From Leptolyngbya sp. SIO4C5 (lineage in GTDB: Bacteria; Cyanobacteriota; Cyanobacteriia; Phormidesmidales; Phormidesmidaceae), in contig JAAHIC010000344.1 of the NCBI GenBank assembly GCA_010671965.1, forward strand, positions 1 through 5,510: 5,510 nucleotides of DNA, given 5' to 3'. Below are positions 5,396-5,510 of the stretch, piece by piece (position 1 is the first letter of the stretch; every line of letters begins with the position of its first letter). The notes under the pieces are model-generated. The model did not search any database, had not been told where the DNA came from, and worked only from the letters and a program-made list of their open reading frames with translations. A program made the translations under genes and the position numbers.

Positions 5396-5441
5396 TTCCA
5401 CAGAAGAAGAAAGATATTAGCAGATAAGGACGTAGCATTCA

Positions 5442-5510
5442 ATGCAGGAGATTGAAAAGTCAATATCCTTCGATGGACGGGATATTCGACTTAAAGTAGG
5501 TTTATTAGCG
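5442..5510 (+). CDS. pnp: Polyribonucleotide nucleotidyltransferase (PNPase), N-terminal fragment cut by the window edge
   Basis: Only 23 codons are visible, but the N-terminus (MQEIEKSISFDGRDI, then RLKVGLLA) fits the start of cyanobacterial PNPase, where KSISFDGRDIRL...G.LAPQAGG opens the first RNase PH domain. PNPase degrades RNA 3'-5' by phosphorolysis and can also add heteropolymeric tails; in cyanobacteria it is the tail-adding enzyme. The full protein of about 700 residues, with two RNase PH domains followed by KH and S1 domains, would extend to the right. AAGGA (5426-5430) lies eleven bases before the ATG as ribosome-binding site. It is divergent from the AllA-family gene. Confidence 0.92.
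   Translation, partial: MQEIEKSISFDGRDIRLKVGLLA

Larger units (their letters stand above)
5152..5441. other. Divergent intergenic region between the AllA-family gene and pnp
   Basis: This 290-bp AT-rich region should hold promoters for both directions. Both strands stay open for about 60 codons in one frame each: plus 5238-5420 with its only ATG at 5331, and minus 5210-5401 from a GTG. Neither product resembles a known protein, and the A/T-runs and hairpins look more like a leader or small RNA than coding sequence. I see no tRNA or recognisable riboswitch. Confidence 0.5.

Noticed and set aside
5210..5401. Minus-strand 63-codon frame and the overlapping plus-strand open frame 5238-5420
   Set aside because: The minus frame begins at GTG without a ribosome-binding site and contains a terminator-like hairpin; the plus frame has only an internal ATG at 5331. 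Neither product is recognisable, though a leader peptide cannot be excluded.

Overview
The window almost certainly comes from a cyanobacterial chromosome. It carries 14 copies of the octamer GCGATCGC (HIP1), where chance would give well under one. It also has a Ycf51 gene, a family confined to cyanobacteria and some plastids, and the first codons of a cyanobacterial-type pnp. The genes look like ordinary housekeeping and accessory-metabolism genes. I see no phage, insertion sequence, CRISPR array, tRNA or rRNA.

Layout, left to right. Positions 1-1233 (minus) hold a fold-type I aminotransferase of the AlaC / LL-diaminopimelate aminotransferase-like group, running off the left edge; its last codons lie in a striking 26-bp perfect inverted repeat. 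It overlaps by ATGA the end of an iron-containing (GldA-like) alcohol dehydrogenase at 1230-2381 (minus), so these two form a translationally coupled pair. After 144 bp comes ycf51 (2526-3062, minus), a small membrane-anchored protein of unknown function. After another 216 bp comes hisA (3279-4052, minus; histidine biosynthesis). A 275-bp spacer with several inverted repeats separates hisA from a short YciI-family protein (4328-4597, minus). Upstream of that is an AllA (ureidoglycolate lyase)-family protein (4660-5151, minus), 62 bp away and probably co-transcribed with YciI. A 290-bp divergent spacer follows, and pnp (polynucleotide phosphorylase) starts at 5442 on the plus strand and runs off the right edge.

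The six minus-strand genes do not form one evident pathway. The only firm coupling is dehydrogenase plus aminotransferase. HisA, Ycf51 and PNPase are independent housekeeping functions. The points worth a second look are the fold-back palindrome at the left edge, the paired HIP1 sites that form a terminator-like hairpin, a nested inverted repeat upstream of hisA, a minus-strand terminator in the pnp leader that no gene explains, and a CxxC motif in the AllA-family protein. I found no convincing new multi-gene system.
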